A stretch of DNA of 58,261 bases from Nitrospirota bacterium (GTDB lineage: Bacteria; Nitrospirota; Thermodesulfovibrionia; UBA6902; DSMQ01). A program made the position numbers and the translations under genes. Location: positions 1-58,261 of the forward strand of contig JACQXB010000006.1 of assembly GCA_016208965.1 (NCBI GenBank), in the 5' to 3' direction. Below are positions 1 through 9,025 of this stretch, piece after piece (the first letter of the stretch is position 1; the number at the start of each line of letters is the position of its first letter). The notes below the pieces were generated by a model that did not search any database, was not told the origin of the DNA, and worked only from the letters and a program-made list of their open reading frames with translations.

Positions 1-166
1 GCGTAAAAGGATCACATAAATAGGCTTTATTAAGGAGATTTATCGAAGCCAGAGACACCTTATTGTAATTTTCCAGTTTTTACCGTTACTGGAAATAAAA
101 GTTGGTGTAGCTAAATGAATTTTTTCACACCTTCTGAATGGATACCAGTAGAGAAGGATTTTAAAG

Positions 167-952
167 ATGCAGAAAAGCATGAAGACGATATTTATTTCAT
201 TATTAGTTGTTATGTTATTGGTAGGTTTTAGCAGCAGTGTTAGCGCTGCAACTGTTACATGGAGTGGCGGAGGATTAGACAATCTTGCCTCGAACCCTGC
301 TAACTGGTCAGGCAATATAGTGCCTCAATATGGAGATGACGCAATTTTTGATGGCACATCAATAAAAAACTCTACATGGGATTTAAACCTAACCCTTGCA
401 GGTCTTACAATAAAATCAGGATATACAGGTAAGGTCACAAAGATATCAGCCGTAAGTCTTGTTATTGCAAAGAACGTTGTTCCTCCATCTGCACCATCAG
501 GTCTAACAGCAACAGCAATATCTTCAAGCCAGATAAACCTTTCATGGACAGACAATTCTAATAATGAGGCAGGTTTTAAGATAGAACGTAAGACCGGTGT
601 TGGTGGGATATATAATCAAATTGCAACTGTTGGGGCAAATATAGCTACATACTCTAATACAGGATTGCTCACAGGGACAACCTATTACTACAGAATAAAG
701 GCATATAACGGAGTAGGAGACTCTGCTTACAGTAATGAAGTGAGTGCTACAACGACAGCAGTTGCTCCAACCGCAACAACCAACCCAGCAACCAATGTAA
801 ATGGCAATTCTGCCACATTAAATGCAACAGTCAACCCAAATGGTTCAGAGACAACAGTATATTTTCAGTGGGGGACAAGGGAATGGAACCAGCAATGTTT
901 CTGCGTTAGCCAACATAACCGGGCTTTTGCCAAATACTACTTATCACTATAG
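167..952 (+). CDS. Exported FN3-domain protein, N-terminal part of a frameshifted gene
   Basis: Starts with a basic n-region and hydrophobic signal peptide (about residues 1-27, SVSAA cleavage region). A fibronectin type III domain follows at about residues 105-195, then the start of a second FN3-like repeat. The reading frame is lost near 870-874, a run of five G; beyond it the encoded tail is nonsense, while the frame that opens at 822 continues the second FN3 repeat. The two frames are best read as one secreted multi-domain protein broken by a one-base indel, either a sequencing error or a real mutation. A 7-bp hairpin (71-77/88-94) lies in the leader. Specific function unknown; extracellular or envelope role inferred from the domains. 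Confidence 0.7.
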   Translation: MQKSMKTIFISLLVVMLLVGFSSSVSAATVTWSGGGLDNLASNPANWSGNIVPQYGDDAIFDGTSIKNSTWDLNLTLAGLTIKSGYTGKVTKISAVSLVIAKNVVPPSAPSGLTATAISSSQINLSWTDNSNNEAGFKIERKTGVGGIYNQIATVGANIATYSNTGLLTGTTYYYRIKAYNGVGDSAYSNEVSATTTAVAPTATTNPATNVNGNSATLNATVNPNGSETTVYFQWGTREWNQQCFCVSQHNRAFAKYYLSL

Positions 953-1847
953 AGTAAAAGCAACTAATGTAACAGGAACAAGCTATGGTTTAGATAAAAA
1001 TTTTACAACTCCGCCTATTACGTTAACTATAATTTATCCTTTAAATGGTGAAACAATCAACAGGTCTGATGTGATGGTCAAAGGCACAGTAACTAATACT
1101 ACTGGCAGCGAGACAGAGGTAACAGTAAACGGAGTTGTTGCAACTGTATATGGCAATAATTTCATAGTCAACCATGTACCTTTAACAGAAGGCTCAAACA
1201 CCATTACAGCAACTGCAACTGACACAGCAGGAAACACAGCGATAACAGCAATAACAGTGAACGCAGTAACCTCATTGTCTTATGTAGAGTTATATGCAAA
1301 TATTGAATCAGGCATACCACCTCTTACAACTTACTTCTCTGTTTCAACAAGTATTCCTAATGCAGTATCAACTTATCAGTTCGATTATCAAGGAGATAGC
1401 ACTATAGATTACTCTGGGACAATCTTTGACAACGTCAGTTTTACATATACAACAGAAGGGATTTACTATCCAACTGTTATTGTTACAGATAATCAAGGGA
1501 TTACCTATTCAGATACAATTGCAATAGTGGTTCTAAATGCAGCAGAACTTGATGCATTGCTAAGGGCAAAATGGGAGGCTATGAAGACGGCATTAATAAA
1601 CGGAGATATTGAAGGAGCGGTGAATTATTTTGCAGAAAACTCTAAGGATAGTTTCAGACAACAGTTTGCAGCACTTTCTCAAGTTCTTCCACAGATTGTT
1701 GCAGATATGGGTAGTATTAACATGGTTAATACTGGGGAGAATTATGCCGAATACGACCTTAGAACTGTTCGCAATGGCACAACATATTCTTTCCAATTGC
1801 TATTTGTTCGCGATGTGGATGGCATATGGCGAATCAGGAGTTTTTAA
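822..1847 (+). CDS. Exported FN3/Ig-like/PKD protein, C-terminal part of the frameshifted gene
   Basis: Continuation of the gene opening at 167; meaningful sequence begins just after the G run at 870-874, so the ATG at 822 is not a real start. Order of domains: end of an FN3-like repeat (TTYHYRVKATN), a bacterial Ig-like domain resembling glucodextranase domain B (motif LTEGSNTITATATDTAGN), a PKD-type domain (motif TYQFDYQGDSTIDYSGT), and a C-terminal segment of about 100 residues that looks like an NTF2/SnoaL-type fold (GDIEGAVNYF near its start, DGIWRIRSF at its end). The architecture is that of a surface or secreted protein; no catalytic motif is visible. Confidence 0.65.
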   Translation: MQQSTQMVQRQQYIFSGGQGNGTSNVSALANITGLLPNTTYHYRVKATNVTGTSYGLDKNFTTPPITLTIIYPLNGETINRSDVMVKGTVTNTTGSETEVTVNGVVATVYGNNFIVNHVPLTEGSNTITATATDTAGNTAITAITVNAVTSLSYVELYANIESGIPPLTTYFSVSTSIPNAVSTYQFDYQGDSTIDYSGTIFDNVSFTYTTEGIYYPTVIVTDNQGITYSDTIAIVVLNAAELDALLRAKWEAMKTALINGDIEGAVNYFAENSKDSFRQQFAALSQVLPQIVADMGSINMVNTGENYAEYDLRTVRNGTTYSFQLLFVRDVDGIWRIRSF

Positions 1848-1895
1848 CTTGAAGATGAGGAATAAATCGATGCAAAAAAACATAGGTGAACTAAT

Positions 1896-2507
1896 ATGAG
1901 ATTGTTTTGGTTGGTTTTCGTTGCTGCAATACTTCTTGGAATAACTGTGGTCTCTTCCGAAGCTGGCTGGCTCATCTATCATAAGCCTGCTTTCAAAGGG
2001 AAGATTATTGATATTGAAACCAGAGAACCAATAGAAGGAGCCGTGGTAGTGGCTATATATTACAAATATCCTATAATCAGCGGGCCTGCAGGAGGAAGTA
2101 GTTCTATAATTGACATAAGAGAAATCTTAACAGATAAGAATGGGGAGTTTTATATCCCACCATATACAACTATCATTCAACCGTTATCAGAGGAGGATAT
2201 GGCTAATTTTATTATTTATAAACCTGGTTATGCCAATATTGGCGAACTGAATTTGGAAGGCTATTTTTCAGGTAAAGAGACCAAAGATCAGGAAGGTACA
2301 TTATTCTGGAATAAAGAATTAAAATTCAGGCTCTTGGCTAATGGAGTTGTTGAACTGCCTAAACTCATGACGTGGGAGGAAAGGTGGAAAACAAATATGA
2401 TTTCTGTAAGTGGTGATACCCCGAAAAGTAAATGGCCTTTATTAAACGAAGCGATTGAAAATGAAGAAGAATGGTTGAAACGCAATAAGGATTGGAGGCT
2501 TAAATAG
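1896..2507 (+). CDS. Exported protein with carboxypeptidase-regulatory-like domain
   Basis: 203 residues. Hydrophobic N-terminus (about 1-23) is a signal peptide or membrane anchor. Residues about 32-115 contain GKIIDIETREPIEGAVV and LTDKNGEFYIPP, the signature of the CarboxypepD_reg-like beta-sandwich found in many envelope proteins. The C-terminal part is polar and unrecognised. It sits between the FN3/PKD gene and the phospholipase-like gene, one base from the latter, so the three are probably co-transcribed. Specific function unknown. Confidence 0.75.
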   Translation: MRLFWLVFVAAILLGITVVSSEAGWLIYHKPAFKGKIIDIETREPIEGAVVVAIYYKYPIISGPAGGSSSIIDIREILTDKNGEFYIPPYTTIIQPLSEEDMANFIIYKPGYANIGELNLEGYFSGKETKDQEGTLFWNKELKFRLLANGVVELPKLMTWEERWKTNMISVSGDTPKSKWPLLNEAIENEEEWLKRNKDWRLK

Positions 2508-2508
2508 G

Positions 2509-3771
2509 ATGAGGAAGCTATGCAGGGTTACATTATTCTTCTTTGCTTTTTGTATATTAACTTTTTCTTTATCGTTTGCCCTTGAAACAATTACACATGA
2601 GAAAATTAATGAATTTATTGCTATAAATACTTTAAATGGATTTTCGTTAGATTCTTATTTAAAAAATCAGTTAGGGTTTGCAAATGGAATAACAGAAGAT
2701 ATTAAATCCACAGAAACAAAAAAAGTCTTTGAATGGATAAAAGTTGGCGGACTCTATGAAGACAATCCACCGTGGACTATCCCTTATTTCCGTTCAGCAA
2801 ACCATTTCCATAACCCCATTAATAAACAGGGATTCAGTGGTATCTGGGGTACAGGATTTGTTTCTGGAGAATCATCTATCCCATGGTCTCAAAAAGCGAT
2901 TGGAACACAAAGCCCTGGAGGGTATTATTCATGGTATGATGCAAGGGACTATTTCTACAAGGCACTGACAGCTACCGACAAGAATACAAGAGAGAAGAAT
3001 TTTTCAGATACTTTTAGGGGGCTGGGTCAGTTGATGCATTTAGTTGAGGATTTATCGGTGCCTGAGCATACGAGGAATGACGGACATTATTTGAAGGCAT
3101 ATGAAGGGTGGGTTAAGGACACCCAAAAAAGTAACGATCCACAGCGAAAGGCAATTTTTGATACAGCCCTTGCTAACCCTATCTTTTTCAATAAAGATGC
3201 CTTAAATCAGCCCAGCGCTTTTTCAACAGCGCCTGTTCCTATAGCCAATCTGTTTGATACAAACACATACAACGGTTCTAATCCTGACGTTACCATTAAT
3301 AACAATATTGGTCTCTCAGAATATACCAATGCCAACTTTGTCAGTCCTGATACGCGCTTTAAAAACTTTGCATACCCATCGAAAGATACCAGCGTGGTAG
3401 TAGTTGATTATGATATCGCAGATCCGTTTAATCCCGGCAATACAGTGAAAAGACCATATTATAAAAAGAAGGCTGATGGAGATTCTGGATATCTCCTTAC
3501 AGGAGTAGATTATCATCGGTTGTATAGACAGACCAACTTAAGCGAACCAGAGTTAGGCCAGCTCGAAGTGGTGGTTATTGCTCCAATGGATGGCAATGTT
3601 TTCAGTGATTATACCAAAAGATTACTTCCCCGAGCCGTAGGCTACTCCGCAGGGCTATTGAATTATTTCTTCAGGGGAGATATTGATTTGGTGGATGATG
3701 CAACGACTGGTTCAGGTTACGTAATAGTCAACAACACAGAAGAGGATATGAACGGGACATTTGAGCGATGA
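2509..3771 (+). CDS. Exported phospholipase C/P1 nuclease-like protein, N-terminal part (frameshifted)
   Basis: Signal peptide at about residues 1-25 ending FALET. The segment HLVEDLSVPEHTRNDGHY (about 177-194), together with H30 and the HFH at 99-101, matches the metal-ligand pattern of the zinc-dependent phospholipase C / S1-P1 nuclease fold, so an exported hydrolase is likely. The substrate cannot be told. The frame closes at NGTFER-stop just as a beta-sandwich-like domain begins, and the overlapping +1 frame continues it. A one-base indel near 3760 is the simplest explanation. Confidence 0.65.
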   Translation: MRKLCRVTLFFFAFCILTFSLSFALETITHEKINEFIAINTLNGFSLDSYLKNQLGFANGITEDIKSTETKKVFEWIKVGGLYEDNPPWTIPYFRSANHFHNPINKQGFSGIWGTGFVSGESSIPWSQKAIGTQSPGGYYSWYDARDYFYKALTATDKNTREKNFSDTFRGLGQLMHLVEDLSVPEHTRNDGHYLKAYEGWVKDTQKSNDPQRKAIFDTALANPIFFNKDALNQPSAFSTAPVPIANLFDTNTYNGSNPDVTINNNIGLSEYTNANFVSPDTRFKNFAYPSKDTSVVVVDYDIADPFNPGNTVKRPYYKKKADGDSGYLLTGVDYHRLYRQTNLSEPELGQLEVVVIAPMDGNVFSDYTKRLLPRAVGYSAGLLNYFFRGDIDLVDDATTGSGYVIVNNTEEDMNGTFER

Positions 3772-4465
3772 GAGGATAAAACTACAAAGCTGGTCTTTGA
3801 GCATCGGAAAGACAAGTTCAGGCAATAACAAAAGCATCAACATAACATTCACTCCTCCATCTGATGCTAAAGAGTGTGGTAAATATGTGCTCGTATTCAA
3901 AGGGCAAATGGGTAATGAACAAGGAGCAGTAGTCGGGAAAGTCGTTAACACAGCAGAGAACTGTTCAAGCCTGACAATAGTGGATAAAGACGGCACCCCT
4001 GCAACAGATACCATCCTTCGTAATGGCACACTTGACTTTAAAACAACAGATGGATGTTGTGGGGATATTGTCTGGTCTGTAAGTGTTGAAGCTGGCTCTA
4101 CGCTTGGCGGTTCTACAATAACTCAAGCAGGAGTTCTTACCGCTGGCGCTACAGCTTGCGGAAGTTTAACTGTTACTGCAACATGTTTAGCGTGTGGGAC
4201 ATCTGCAACACAATATGTCAGGGTTACGAATGCGGGGCGGTGGGTTTGGGTTGAAATGTGTTCTGGAGAAGACCCACAATGTGGTGGTGAGGAATGTATT
4301 TTCATATCTGGTCAATATCGGTATTCTGCATATATTCTATACAAATATCCACCAGAGTCTTGTTCTTGGTGCTTAGCTTCCTGCCAAACTTATGGTTGCA
4401 CAAACAACAGCCCCCAAATAATATGTGGGGCTCAATCTTCTGCAAAGTATCAATGGCAATGTTAA
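3761..4465 (+). CDS. C-terminal part of the frameshifted phospholipase C-like protein
   Basis: Opens at a TTG that is unlikely to be a true start: its first residues continue the broken domain of the gene at 2509 (NGTF then DERIKLQSWSLS). Residues about 1-70 form a beta-sandwich-like stretch; a Cys-rich Ig-like segment follows (DGCCGDIVWSVS), then a Cys-rich tail with repeated Cys pairs. Probably the accessory or binding region of the exported hydrolase. Read as a fragment, not an independent gene. Confidence 0.6.
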   Translation: MSDERIKLQSWSLSIGKTSSGNNKSINITFTPPSDAKECGKYVLVFKGQMGNEQGAVVGKVVNTAENCSSLTIVDKDGTPATDTILRNGTLDFKTTDGCCGDIVWSVSVEAGSTLGGSTITQAGVLTAGATACGSLTVTATCLACGTSATQYVRVTNAGRWVWVEMCSGEDPQCGGEECIFISGQYRYSAYILYKYPPESCSWCLASCQTYGCTNNSPQIICGAQSSAKYQWQC

Positions 4466-4590
4466 TGAATACTAAACAAATAAAGCAGATAACTCACTTT
4501 CTCTCAGCCTATCCCAAAGATGTGGTAGAACTTGGAATAGAGGTATGGAGAGTTGGAGCAATACCTATTGCAGAAAAACCAATATATTGA
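4465..4590 (+). pseudogene. Possible 41-residue gene remnant running into a repeat
   Basis: The ATG at 4465 overlaps the stop of the preceding frame (TAATG). The peptide MNTKQIKQITHF...EVWRVGAIPIAEKPIY has plausible protein composition but ends inside the left arm of the repeat block that begins at 4570. It may be the head of a gene cut by the repeat, or chance. No family recognised. Confidence 0.25.
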
Positions 4591-4786
4591 TGTCATTGCG
4601 AGGAAGCGATAGCGATGTGGCAATCTCAAAAGAGATTCTTCGCTACGCTCAGAATGACACTTTGTGTCAGATTGCGGAGTTTATCCCGAGCGGCAAAATT
4701 GAGATTGCTTCTGCCGAAGTTTCGGCATCGCAATGACAAGCGAGGTCCCTGCTCGCAATGACACTTAAAATGTGTGGTTTTTCAGC
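4570..4786. repeat. GCAATGACA-family palindromic repeat block, copy A, inside locus-specific arms
   Basis: A block of nested inverted repeats from 4591 to 4764 bounded by TGTCATTGCGAG and CTCGCAATGACA. It contains TTATCCCGAGCGGCAAAA and a CCGAAGTTTCGG hairpin. The reverse complement of nearly the whole block recurs at 51811-52004. Outside it are inverted arms GCAGAAAAACCA (4570-4581) and TGGTTTTTCAGC (4775-4786), 11 of 12 matching, that are not shared with other copies. Non-coding, directly upstream of recA. Confidence 0.8.
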
Positions 4787-4860
4787 AGTCTCAAATTGTG
4801 TTTCATGGAGAAAATCAGGGGAAATGTTAAAATACACTACAGATTCTAAAAGGAGGATGT

Positions 4861-5856
4861 ATGTCTGACAAAGAACGTTCAAAAGCCCTTGAAGCGGCAA
4901 TCTTGCAGATAGAAAAACAATTTGGTAAAGGCGCTATAATGCGCCTCGGTGCAAAGGGTATTCCGGAGGTCACTGTTATTCCTTCAGGCTCTATCGGGTT
5001 AGATATAGCAATGGGGGTTGGTGGTTATCCGCGAGGACGAGTTATTGAAATCTACGGGCCGGAATCATCGGGTAAAACCACCCTGGCGCTTACTGCAGTT
5101 GCAGAGGCGCAGAAAAGAGGCGGCTCTGCTGCATTTATTGATGCAGAGCATGCCCTTGATGTGGGGTATGCAGAGAGACTCGGCGTAAAAGTCAATGACC
5201 TTTTAATAAGTCAGCCTGATACAGGAGAGCAGGCGCTGGAAGTTGCAGAAGCTCTTGTCAGAAGTGGTGCGTTGGACATTGTAGTAATAGATTCAGTTGC
5301 AGCACTTGTTCCCAGGGCAGAGATTGAAGGTGAGATGGGAGATAGCCTGCCGGGGCTTCAGGCAAGACTCATGAGTCAGGCACTGAGGAAACTCTCTGCT
5401 GTTATATCAAAGAGTCAGACAATTGTTGTATTTATTAACCAACTAAGAATGAAAATAGGAGTAATGTTTGGAAATCCTGAAACCACCACTGGAGGCAATG
5501 CACTTAAATTTTATTCATCTGTAAGGCTTGACATAAGGAGGATAGAGACCATCAAAGGCGCAGAAGATGCTGTAGGAAGCAGAGTAAGGGTTAAGGTGGT
5601 AAAGAATAAGGTTGCTCCCCCGTTTAGGCAGGCGGAATTTGATATATACTTTAATGAAGGGATTTCAAGGATGGGTGAACTTATTGACTTCGGCGCTGAG
5701 AAGGGGATTATAGAGAAGGCAGGTGCATGGTACTCTTATGGTGGAAACCGTATAGGGCAGGGGAGAGAGAATGCCAAAGAGTACCTTAAATCAAATCCTG
5801 AGATAACAAAAGAGATAGAGGCAAAACTCAGGGAAGCTTATAGCCTTAAAGGATAA
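4861..5856 (+). CDS. recA: Recombinase RecA
   Basis: 331 residues. ATP-dependent strand-exchange protein of homologous recombination and co-protease for LexA-type repressors. Walker A GPESSGKT is at 66-73; the L2 loop and surrounding motifs ([27 protein letters not shown] region) and the C-terminal [10 protein letters not shown] are intact. The start is fixed by a strong AAAAGGAGG ribosome binding site. It ends shortly before pilT and heads a recA-pilT-recX run. No clear SOS box is visible in the short gap after the upstream repeat. Confidence 0.98.
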   Translation: MSDKERSKALEAAILQIEKQFGKGAIMRLGAKGIPEVTVIPSGSIGLDIAMGVGGYPRGRVIEIYGPESSGKTTLALTAVAEAQKRGGSAAFIDAEHALDVGYAERLGVKVNDLLISQPDTGEQALEVAEALVRSGALDIVVIDSVAALVPRAEIEGEMGDSLPGLQARLMSQALRKLSAVISKSQTIVVFINQLRMKIGVMFGNPETTTGGNALKFYSSVRLDIRRIETIKGAEDAVGSRVRVKVVKNKVAPPFRQAEFDIYFNEGISRMGELIDFGAEKGIIEKAGAWYSYGGNRIGQGRENAKEYLKSNPEITKEIEAKLREAYSLKG

Positions 5857-5859
5857 GCC

Positions 5860-7008
5860 ATGTATATAAATATAAATACACTTCTTGAAAAGGCTATTGA
5901 GAGGGGTGCCTCTGACTTACATATAAAAGCAGGTAGTCCCCCAATAATGCGAATTAATGGTGTAATTTCCTTTATGCAAGGGAAGAAAAGACTTACATCA
6001 GAGGAAACAGCAGATATAGCATTTTCTGTAATGAGCGAGGCGAATAAAGAGGTCTTCAAAAAGAAAGGTGACATTGATATAGCGTATAGTATTCAGGGTG
6101 TTGGCAGGTTCCGTTGTAATTGCTTTATGCAAAGAGGCAGTATAGGGATTGTCTTCAGGATCATTCCTATGGAGATTCTTGAAGTGGAACAATTACACCT
6201 GCCGGTTATCTTAAAGAAAATAGCCTTAGAGCCCCGTGGGCTTGTACTCGTAACAGGTAATACAGGAAGCGGGAAAAGCACCACCTTGGCAACAATGATT
6301 GACCACATAAATTCAAATAAGACCTGCCATATAATTACAATTGAGGACCCAATTGAATTTCTCCACAGGGATAAGAATAGCATTGTTAATCAACGCGAGG
6401 TCGGGACTGATACAGAGTCTTTCAGCAAGTCACTTCGGGCAGCACTAAGGCAGGACCCAGATGTAATTCTTGTTGGGGAAATGCGTGATTTTGAGACAAT
6501 CCAGACAGCACTAATTGCCGCAGAGACAGGACACATGGTTTTGAGCACATTGCATACCGTAGATGCCACTGAAACTATAAATAGAATTATATCTGTTTTC
6601 CCGCCATATCAACATAAACAGATCAGGTTGCAACTTGCATCAGTTCTTAAAGCTGTTATTTCCATGAGGCTTATTCCAATGGCTGATGGCAAAGGAAGGG
6701 TGCCGGCCGTTGAAGTAATGGTAGCAACAGCTACTATAAATGGCTGTATAGAAGACCCTGATAAAACAAAACTCATTCCTGATGTCGTTGCTCAGGGCTT
6801 TAGCCAGTACGGGATGCAGACATTTGACCAGTCTCTCCTTAGCCTATATAGAGGAGGTCTTATTACCTATCAGGATGCCTTGCTCACAGCCACAAGCCCT
6901 GATGATTTTGCCCTCAAGGTCAAGGGCATTCAATCCACCAGTGAGACATGGCAGGAGGGAGTTAAATATTCAGGTGAGAAGCCAAAAATTGAAAGGTTCT
7001 CCCGATAA
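5860..7008 (+). CDS. pilT: Type IV pilus retraction ATPase PilT
   Basis: 382 residues, typical for PilT. The N-terminal PAS-like domain begins ASDLHIKAGSPPIMRING; Walker A GNTGSGKS is at 133-140, the Asp box TIEDPIEF follows, Walker B is DPDVILVGEMRD, and the His box is GHMVLSTLHT. The AIRNLIRE motif near the C-terminus is not obvious; the tail is diverged. It acts as a hexameric cytoplasmic motor that depolymerises type IV pili, driving twitching and DNA uptake, which fits with dprA and recA nearby. It starts 3 bases after recA, so the two are co-transcribed. A PilT-like paralogue of different role cannot be excluded. Confidence 0.93.
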   Translation: MYININTLLEKAIERGASDLHIKAGSPPIMRINGVISFMQGKKRLTSEETADIAFSVMSEANKEVFKKKGDIDIAYSIQGVGRFRCNCFMQRGSIGIVFRIIPMEILEVEQLHLPVILKKIALEPRGLVLVTGNTGSGKSTTLATMIDHINSNKTCHIITIEDPIEFLHRDKNSIVNQREVGTDTESFSKSLRAALRQDPDVILVGEMRDFETIQTALIAAETGHMVLSTLHTVDATETINRIISVFPPYQHKQIRLQLASVLKAVISMRLIPMADGKGRVPAVEVMVATATINGCIEDPDKTKLIPDVVAQGFSQYGMQTFDQSLLSLYRGGLITYQDALLTATSPDDFALKVKGIQSTSETWQEGVKYSGEKPKIERFSR

Positions 7009-7468
7009 AAGGGTTTGCAAATCCGATGCACGAAATTATGCACTAAGGCTTCTGAGTTATCGTTCAAGGAGTAGAAAAGAAATCCTACAAAGGCTTAAGG
7101 AGAAGGGCTTTAGTGCTCACGAGATAGAAAAGACTGTTAGTTTTCTCCAAGACGCAGGTTTTATAAAAGATGAGGCAGTTGCACAGGGTTTACTCCATAA
7201 TGCTGTGGATAGAAAATATCTTGGCAGGAAGGGCATAAGGATGTTACTTCTTAGTCGCGGGATTGAAAAAGGGCTGATAGATGAAACGCTCTCTGTCCTT
7301 ACTGATGATATGGAACAGGAGGCAGCAGCGAAACTTGTAGAGAAGAAATTAAAAAACCTGAGGGGTTATCCTGAGGAGATTATAAAGCAAAAACTCTGGG
7401 GAATGCTTAGCCGCAGAGGATTTTCATCATATGTAATTAATGCTGCGATTAAATCCTTAAGATTATAA
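6974..7468 (+). CDS. recX: Regulatory protein RecX
   Basis: Small helical repeat protein that modulates RecA filaments. The conserved pattern is seen three times: ARNYALRLLSYRSRSRKEILQRLKEKGF, the FIKDEAVAQGLL helix, and GRKGIRMLLLSRGI...EEIIKQKLWGMLSRRGF. The open frame reaches back to 6782 inside pilT, but that part is only pilT read in another frame. The GTG at 6974, preceded by AGGAGGGA at 6953-6960, gives a 164-residue protein, the normal RecX length. A TTG at 6989 is the alternative. It overlaps the pilT 3' end by 35 bases, which suggests translational coupling. Confidence 0.9.
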   Translation: MRSQKLKGSPDKRVCKSDARNYALRLLSYRSRSRKEILQRLKEKGFSAHEIEKTVSFLQDAGFIKDEAVAQGLLHNAVDRKYLGRKGIRMLLLSRGIEKGLIDETLSVLTDDMEQEAAAKLVEKKLKNLRGYPEEIIKQKLWGMLSRRGFSSYVINAAIKSLRL

Positions 7469-7520
7469 ATACCAAGCCTTTATCGTAGATTTATCTATTG
7501 GGCAAATTTGGGTTTTTTAA

Positions 7521-7667
7521 AAAGACAGCAATCCATGGTGAAATCGCAAAGGCTTGAGATTGCTTCACTTCGTTCGCAATGACAGAATAAATTTTCGTAA
7601 TGTGTCATTGCGAGGAGTCTTTATTCCGAAGCAATCCCGTCAATTCTCACCGTGAATTGCTGTCAAA
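7521..7667. repeat. GCAATGACA-family repeat block, copy B, inside locus-specific arms
   Basis: Inner core: GATTGCTTC...GCAATGACA (7558-7583) and TGTCATTGCGAGGAG...GAAGCAATCCCGTCA (7607-7641) in inverted orientation. Outer arms GACAGCAATCCATGGTGA (7524-7541) and TCACCGTGAATTGCTGTC (7647-7664) pair at 16 of 18 positions. Fills the recX-argG gap; non-coding. Confidence 0.7.
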
Positions 7668-7735
7668 AAGGCATTGCATTTTACATTTTTTCTTAACTTA
7701 TGATATGGTTATAAAATTCACAGAGGGAATGAATA

Positions 7736-8938
7736 ATGAAGATTAACAAGGTTGTGCTTGCATATTCAGGAGGGCTTGATACTTCTGTAATAATAAAATG
7801 GCTTAAGGAAAATTATAACTGTGAGGTTATAGCCTTTTATGCAGACATTGGACAGGAAGAGGATATAAAGGCAATACAAAAAAAGGCGATTAGAACAGGG
7901 GCTTCAAAGTTTTACAACATAGACATTAAAGAGGAGTTTGTAAGGGACTATGTATTTCCTATGCTAAGGGCTAATGCTGTTTATGAGGGCGCATATCTTC
8001 TTGGCACATCAATAGCAAGACCGCTTATAGCAAAAAAGCAAATAGATGTAGCAGAAAAAGAAAAGGCAGATGCAGTTTCTCACGGAGCAACAGGCAAGGG
8101 AAATGATCAGGTGAGGTTTGAGCTTACTTACTATGCCCTGAAACCTGATATAAAGGTTATTGCACCATGGAGAGAGTGGCAGTTTAATTCAAGGCAGTCT
8201 CTTATGGATTATGCAAAGAGGCATAATATTCCAGTTACTGCCACAAAAAAGAAGCCGTATAGCACAGACAAAAACCTTTTTCACATAAGCTATGAAGGCG
8301 GAATTCTTGAAGACCCATGGGTAGAGCCTCCAGCGGATATGTTTACATTGACAGCCTCTCCTGAAAAGTCACCTAATAAACCTCTTTATATAAACATTAA
8401 ATTTAAAGATGGCGACCCCGTGGCTATAAACGGGAAAAAGCTTTCTCCATCAAAACTCCTTAAGCAGTTAAATGATTTAGCAGGAAGGCATGGAATAGGC
8501 AGAGTAGATATTGTTGAAAATAGATTTGTAGGCATAAAATCAAGGGGTGTTTATGAGACCCCAGGCGGAACTGTGCTTCACATTGCCCACAGGGCAATTG
8601 AATCAATTACTATGGACAGGGAAGTAATGCACCTTCGGGATTCACTTATACCAAAATATTCAGAGCTTATATATTATGGTTACTGGTTTTCACCTGAAAG
8701 AGAGACGTTGCAAGGGCTTATTGATAAATCACAAATAGGTGTTACCGGAACCGTGAGAGTCAAACTTTACAAGGGTACCTGCACAGTCACTGGCAGAAAG
8801 TCGTCGGTGTCTTTGTATAATCCTGAGCTTGCAACATTTGAGTCTGAGAAGGTCTATAATCAGAAAGACGCAGAGGGATTTATAAAACTGAATGCCCTGA
8901 GACTGAAAATAAATTCAAAAAGTAAAATTAAAAAATAA
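7736..8938 (+). CDS. argG: Argininosuccinate synthase
   Basis: 400 residues, usual length. Catalyses ATP-dependent condensation of citrulline and aspartate, the penultimate step of arginine synthesis, in the cytoplasm. The N-terminal PP-loop [10 protein letters not shown] (about residues 9-18) binds [16 protein letters not shown] and [10 protein letters not shown] are the family signatures for substrate binding. Start ATG is preceded by GAGGGA. Stands alone between two repeat-bearing gaps with no other arg gene in the window. Confidence 0.97.
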   Translation: MKINKVVLAYSGGLDTSVIIKWLKENYNCEVIAFYADIGQEEDIKAIQKKAIRTGASKFYNIDIKEEFVRDYVFPMLRANAVYEGAYLLGTSIARPLIAKKQIDVAEKEKADAVSHGATGKGNDQVRFELTYYALKPDIKVIAPWREWQFNSRQSLMDYAKRHNIPVTATKKKPYSTDKNLFHISYEGGILEDPWVEPPADMFTLTASPEKSPNKPLYINIKFKDGDPVAINGKKLSPSKLLKQLNDLAGRHGIGRVDIVENRFVGIKSRGVYETPGGTVLHIAHRAIESITMDREVMHLRDSLIPKYSELIYYGYWFSPERETLQGLIDKSQIGVTGTVRVKLYKGTCTVTGRKSSVSLYNPELATFESEKVYNQKDAEGFIKLNALRLKINSKSKIKK

Positions 8939-8982
8939 AAATTTTGGAAAAGAATTTAATAAATAAAAATTCCACAATTTTG

Positions 8983-9006
8983 TCCCGACTATTCGGGATG
9001 ATTTTT
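8983..9006 (+). terminator. Possible intrinsic terminator after argG
   Basis: Hairpin TCCCGA-CTAT-TCGGGA (8983-8998) followed shortly by ATGATTTTT. The stem is short and sits in an AT-rich repeat-like gap, so termination is only a possibility. Confidence 0.35.
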
Positions 9007-9025
9007 AAATTTTACATTTTTTATT

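Noticed and set aside
40-315. Open frame on the - strand at the window start
   Set aside because: Antisense to the FN3 gene signal region; no ribosome binding site and low-complexity composition.
6782-6973. N-terminal extension of recX into pilT
   Set aside because: The extension is pilT read in another frame; GTG at 6974 with AGGAGGGA gives the normal RecX length.
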